Assembly: GCF_026262505.1 (NCBI RefSeq)
Contig: NC_067205.1
Span: 3,472,001 to 3,536,000, forward strand
Direction: 5' to 3'
Length of the DNA stretch: 64,000 nucleotides
From: Trichomonas vaginalis G3
Lineage: Eukaryota; Parabasalia; Trichomonadida; Trichomonadidae
Numbering within the stretch: position 1 is the stretch's first letter; each line of letters opens with the position of its first letter. This document shows positions 59,952 through 64,000 of the stretch, piece after piece. A program made the translations under genes and the position numbers. The notes beneath the pieces were generated by a model that was not told the origin of the DNA, did no database searches, and worked only from the letters and a program-made list of their open reading frames with translations.

Positions 59952-60275
59952 TCATTTCATATCATCCACTTCCCCATCCGTTAACTTTTGAGGATATGCG
60001 TTAGAATAGCTGTTCTTAAATGAAGGCTTTTCACCTTTTAGCGCATAAACTCTATAACTTTCTGCATACTTTATGTTTGAACCTCCTGAGCCATCATTGA
60101 CATAAATTTTTATAGGCTTCCACCCTTTGTTCATGTTCCTGCTTCTTCCCTTAGCTCTTTTGTTCAGTAGTTCTACATCTTTATACACAGCACCTGTCTC
60201 AGTGAATTCAACAATATTTTCATTCGTTAGCTTTACATTCAAACCCTTGTCGAGTATATTGTTCATTTCATACAT
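59952..60275 (-). CDS. small conserved Polinton protein, D copy
   Basis: About 107 aa from the ATG at 60275 (NNILDKGLNVKLTNENIVEF; RAKGRSRNMNKGWKP; ending KLTDGEVDDMK). It is slightly longer than the A copy. The gap 59877-59951 beside the ATPase end has no gene. Confidence 0.55.
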   Translation of the reverse strand: MYEMNNILDKGLNVKLTNENIVEFTETGAVYKDVELLNKRAKGRSRNMNKGWKPIKIYVNDGSGGSNIKYAESYRVYALKGEKPSFKNSYSNAYPQKLTDGEVDDMK

Positions 60276-60300
60276 ATAAAAGGTTTTTATTCTATATGAA
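60276..60300. promoter_or_regulatory. 25-bp bidirectional promoter
   Basis: Only 25 bp (ATAAAAGGTTTTTATTCTAT core) separate two divergent start codons. The same spacer is conserved at 29211-29235 in A and 38019-38043 in B, so both initiation signals must lie within it or within the genes. Confidence 0.5.
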
Positions 60301-60915
60301 ATGAGAAGCAAATCCATCTTAGCTGGTGCCGTTAATGTTCCAATTGAACCAACATCAAATGTTGACTCACGAACGACAAACAATATTGTCATAAAGAACT
60401 ATAGTTCAGAGTGTTTGAAAGAAAAAGAACCAGAGCTGAAATCCGTGAATTTAAACACAGCTTCAAACGCTAACGCTACATCAGATGTTAAGTTAGAGTA
60501 TCCACCACTGGACCAAATTCTTTCAAGAGAAGCCAACGACAACCCTTACATAAATGTTCAAACAAATCCTTCAGATAACGTAGACCATTACCTTCTTCAG
60601 TTATACCAAACAATTTTACTCAAAGACGATAAGAAGCTTTTGATAAATCTTATAAGTAAGAACCAAATAATTCTAACAAAGGAGGACCTTGAAAATGTTA
60701 TATCACGAATAACAGGGAAACAATGTGTCATTGACTATCTCGACCCTGAAATCGAATGCTGTGGTCAAACGCCAATATTCATGAAAATAGGTAACATCCG
60801 CATCATTGAAACACCAGGAACTACAGGAGTTGAGTTTAAGTATAAATATTCGAACGAGTATACAAAACTATCTACTGACTATAAGCTTTGTTTGAAATAT
60901 GTTTTAGTAAATTAA
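60301..60915 (+). CDS. conserved 204-aa Polinton protein, D copy
   Basis: The product is 204 aa, nearly identical to 28596-29210 (KEKEPELK for KEPEPELK and a few others). It looks whole and overlaps the end of the convergent 94-aa gene by 4 bp. Function unknown. Confidence 0.6.
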   Translation: MRSKSILAGAVNVPIEPTSNVDSRTTNNIVIKNYSSECLKEKEPELKSVNLNTASNANATSDVKLEYPPLDQILSREANDNPYINVQTNPSDNVDHYLLQLYQTILLKDDKKLLINLISKNQIILTKEDLENVISRITGKQCVIDYLDPEIECCGQTPIFMKIGNIRIIETPGTTGVEFKYKYSNEYTKLSTDYKLCLKYVLVN

Positions 60916-61196
60916 AGCAACTTATAGTATCTATCCAAAACTTCTTCAACAGTATCGAACTCATCTTCATAATGCAAACCTAATCTTATTGACTTGGTGC
61001 TTATTGACTTGGTGCAGTTTTCACTAACACAATATAGCGCTTTGCGCTCGGCGCCTTTGACGCCTTTTTCTGTTCTCTTGACTGACATAACTAACTCATT
61101 TGTTTCATCAAACAGCAACAACCAAAGTTCATGACCTAATACATAACATTCATACTTTATATTTTTAGCTCTGAGTTCTCTTGTAAGCTGTTGCAT
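60912..61196 (-). CDS. small 94-aa protein, D copy
   Basis: Same as 28330-28599 with the in-frame double hairpin (61037-61064), plus a second short duplication giving STKSIRLG after KSI. Ends in YEDEFDTVEEVLDRYYKLL. Family unknown. Confidence 0.5.
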   Translation of the reverse strand: MQQLTRELRAKNIKYECYVLGHELWLLLFDETNELVMSVKRTEKGVKGAERKALYCVSENCTKSISTKSIRLGLHYEDEFDTVEEVLDRYYKLL

Positions 61197-61932
61197 TTAA
61201 TATTTTCTAAAAAGTCTAACTTCAACAGTCATTCGCACTGGTGCCTTCAGTTCTACAGGCTCTCCTTGAAAGTCAACTAGTCTGAATTGCATGTCTTTCA
61301 AATTATGAGGACTAATGCGAACCCATTTACCTAAATGAGTTGCTATGACAGGAACGTTTGGAATGAACATTGAATTGACTGCATAACAGAAGGATTATAT
61401 TCTACTGAACCTTTACTATTAACTCCTGAAATACCTGTGACATTAGCTATTTTAGACTCAATGTATAAACAATTGCCATAACATACGTATGGAACAGATT
61501 TCATCTCAATCGTTTTGTCAACACTTTTCAAAGGAAATGTCATATGGTATGCTCCCAGAAGAATTGAACTCTATGACTCATTCGTGTTATCTTAAACTCC
61601 TTCGCATAACTGAACTTCAAAACTCCTGCAATAAGTTTAACATTCATTAAGTTTTCTTCGTTCTCCTTGTTTATTGTAGTATTTATGAGCGCATTTAACA
61701 CTCCAGCTAATGTTTCCATCTTATATTCTACATTATTGTGAAATCTTATTTCATGCTTCTTTCCATCTATTTCAAACTCTATGAAATCTGTTTCATCTGT
61801 TATGACAAAAGTTGCGATAGTATTGAAGTCAACAACTCTGAAAGCAAGCGCTTCATTCTGAAGACCTAAGTTTGTTTGTAGCTTTACTGTTCCGTATTCG
61901 TTTGGGTCAGTACTTTGCAAATAGAACAACAT
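61197..61932 (-). pseudogene. putative penton-like protein, D copy, degraded
   Basis: The first ~45 residues match the A and B copies (MLFYLQSTDPNEYGTVKLQT). The next ~75 codons are clearly different (EFEIDGKKHEIRFHNNVEYK; LMNVKLIAGVLKFSY) while the flanks are nearly identical. That looks like exchange with a diverged relative. A few breaks are present. Confidence 0.55.
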
Positions 61933-61949
61933 TTTATTCTCATTAAAAT

Positions 61950-64000
61950 ATGACTATTGCTGCATATGCGTATGAAACAAATGAAGCAAGAAGAGCACAT
62001 GAACTAGTAAACGAAAACTCAACTTTAACCATTGAAGGCAATGATTTAGTCATTGACGATGGAAAAACTAAAAAAGTCATTGATTTCGATACTTTTAACA
62101 CTTATGACCCATTCATTACAATAAGTAAAGTTCCTATCATAAATGATGGAACGGTGCAATATATAAATTCTACAGTAGATGCCTCATTAGTGAAAGTACT
62201 GAATGTTCTCATTGAATTGTTAAAGAGCTTTCGATTTGACGACAACATTAAATGCCTAAAGAATTTAGTCATGAATGAGAAACAAATATTAGGAGTTGCT
62301 GGTAGCAGTAATGATGTACACCTTATGACATTAGAATATTATAACGAACATAAAGATGAACTGAAAGGAGAGAAGGGTGACACCGGACCACAAGGAATAC
62401 AAGGACCTCAAGGAATACAAGGACCTCAAGGAATACAAGGACCTCAAGGCGAAAACGGTTTGGATGGAAAGGATGGAAAGGATGGAAAAACTGCTAAATC
62501 ATGGATATGGGACCTTATAAATACTGGTTTAACAGCTGCTTCATATGGAGTTCTTCAATACCAAATCGGAAAGATATGGGCAGTACTTGGTGAAGAAGCT
62601 TTAATGACGTTAAAAATGCTTTGAACTTCATTTCAAATGGTTCGGATACTATTAAAACTTTATCTGGTTGGATGCAAGAAACAAGGAGTCAAATAGATAC
62701 TGTAAGACGTATAGCAAACAATGCACGTACGGGATTGGATACTTTACGAAAGCACAAAATACACTAAAGGAAGCAAATGATATTCTTGGCTCAGTATCAG
62801 ACATGCATGAAGATTGGCTTAAAGGTATTGACAAATCTTTAAAAAATCACAGTCAGTCTATTGCTGACTACAAGAAAAGTATAGATTTTTTACATAGTGC
62901 TATGGACGTACATGATGGAAGCATAAGGAACTTACTTAATGCTAACAATAACTTACCAGGAACTATTAAAGCATTTATAAAGTCCTTTGTAAAACCCGGT
63001 GCTCTAACATTTAGGTCTTTGAGAGCAAGAGCATTGAAGTCAAGAGATGCAGAAACTCCAACAGAAACTCCAGAAGGAACTGAAACAACAGAAACTCCAG
63101 AAGAACCACCAAAACCAACAGCTAATGAAATATTGTTCGAATATTTTCCAAGGTACTCTGTTCTCATTGCATACATTCAAGAAATACTTAAGAAAGCAGA
63201 CTTGACTTTAGGAGATGATGAAAGTTCTGTATATCTTTCGTTCCAATTCCAAATAGCAGAACTTTTGAGACAGATATGCTTAATGTATGACAACATCTCT
63301 GATTTCACAAGATATGACGACGACCATGACCCCGAACACGGTGAAGAAGAAGTTTTACAAACATCCATTAAGACAGGAAAGGTTTTAACTCAAAGTCTCA
63401 TTATTGACACCAAAGATGGCGAAGTGGACGTTCTTCAAGAGCTGAAGAAAAATACTTCTTCGGGAGGTGGTGGTAGGCATGAACTTGAAATAAATGAGAT
63501 AGAAGAGAAATTAGCCGAAAAAGCAGATAAAGAACATAAACACAATATCTCCGATATAAATGAACTTCAAGCTACATTAAATAGTAAAGCGGACAAGAAC
63601 CATGTTCATTATATAACTTCAGACGAACAGATTATAACGGACTACCATGGATATTTAACACGAAGTGATGAAGCGAAGACAAAAAATGTTAATGAAAGAA
63701 GATATAAATACATTCGTGCTAAAGGTTATGACATAAGCTGTACTGTACAGTATGATGTAGCTAAAGCACCAGAAGCATTTGGTTATACCGGTGAAATTTA
63801 TGCCTCTACTTTCAATGTTAACGGTGTATTAGTTGAACCAAGATTTACTTTGAGAGTTAAGTCAAAAATAACGTTTGAAGATGCTATTAAAAGTAAAGCT
63901 GACAAAGTTGAACTCGAAGCAATGAACAAAGTTTTGAAATCTCATAAACACAATATCTCCGATATAAATGAACTTCAAGCTACATTAAATAATAAGCTGA
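61950..64000 (+). pseudogene. collagen-like fibre gene, D copy, runs off window
   Basis: Collagen part GIQGPQGIQGPQGIQGPQGE, then the same stalk and linker (TETPEGTETTETPEEPP). The following stalk modules are arranged differently from A and B (ADKEHKHNISDINELQATLN before ADKNHVHYITSDEQ). A few breaks. The tip lies beyond the window. Confidence 0.8.

Larger units (their letters stand above)
56612..64000. mobile_element. Polinton D, ATPase-side end, continues beyond window
   Basis: It starts AGTTAGTATACCTAAGTC and runs, inverted relative to A, through TIR gene, Gly/Ala-rich protein, 74-aa protein, ATPase-side structural gene, ATPase, two small genes, penton candidate and fibre. AGTTGC (56606-56611) would be the target copy. 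The ATPase-side genes look whole; the penton and fibre genes show a few breaks. It is the best source for that end of the element. Confidence 0.9.

Overview
The window is AT-rich eukaryotic DNA with densely packed, intronless genes. It is dominated by very similar copies of one large Polinton/Maverick-type element. Protein-primed DNA polymerase B, a retroviral-type integrase, an A32-like packaging ATPase, a double jelly-roll capsid protein and many KilA-N genes occur together. That set, with several near-identical copies packed into 64 kb, fits the Maverick-rich genome of Trichomonas vaginalis or a close trichomonad. The host is inferred; no host housekeeping gene was recognised.

Layout: (1) 1-9947 and 32816-36343 are the two halves of one large inverted repeat. 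It carries a primase-like gene, an SF3 (D5/DUF5906-like) helicase and an HNH endonuclease gene. The copies face each other across a palindromic array of 25-bp tandem repeats (about 3.1-9.9 kb, centre near 5.77 kb). (2) 9948-32809 is Polinton A, 22.9 kb, with ~683-bp terminal inverted repeats (TIRs) and a 6-bp target duplication AACATG. It sits in one arm of that inverted repeat, and the other arm keeps the uninterrupted target. (3) 36344-36976 is non-coding DNA with short repeats. (4) 36977-37868 is the end fragment C of another Polinton, abutting the interior of element B. (5) 37869-55277 is Polinton B, inverted relative to A and lacking its packaging-ATPase end. (6) 55278-56611 is older DNA: the tail of a diverged gene, a 108-aa ORF and a decayed HNH-type gene. 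(7) 56612-64000 is Polinton D, entering from its ATPase end and running off the window.

Together the Polinton genes encode integration (integrase), replication (pPolB), capsid assembly (capsid protein, candidate penton and minor proteins), DNA packaging (ATPase), a long collagen-like fibre ending in a phage-type tail-collar domain, and accessory KilA-N proteins. A, B and D are so alike that they must be recent copies. Each is interrupted in several genes and is treated here as a fossil.

The most unusual signals are: (a) short GC-rich double hairpins, resembling double-hairpin elements of some mitochondrial genomes, scattered in and between Polinton genes, with filled and empty sites visible between copies; (b) a family of intergenic hairpin modules whose stem 'word' changes on both sides while the layout stays; (c) the primase/helicase/HNH unit arranged head to head around a repeat-rich palindrome, like the concatemer junction of a hairpin-ended linear replicon; and (d) a subterminal hairpin at the Polinton tips with covarying stem and constant loop.
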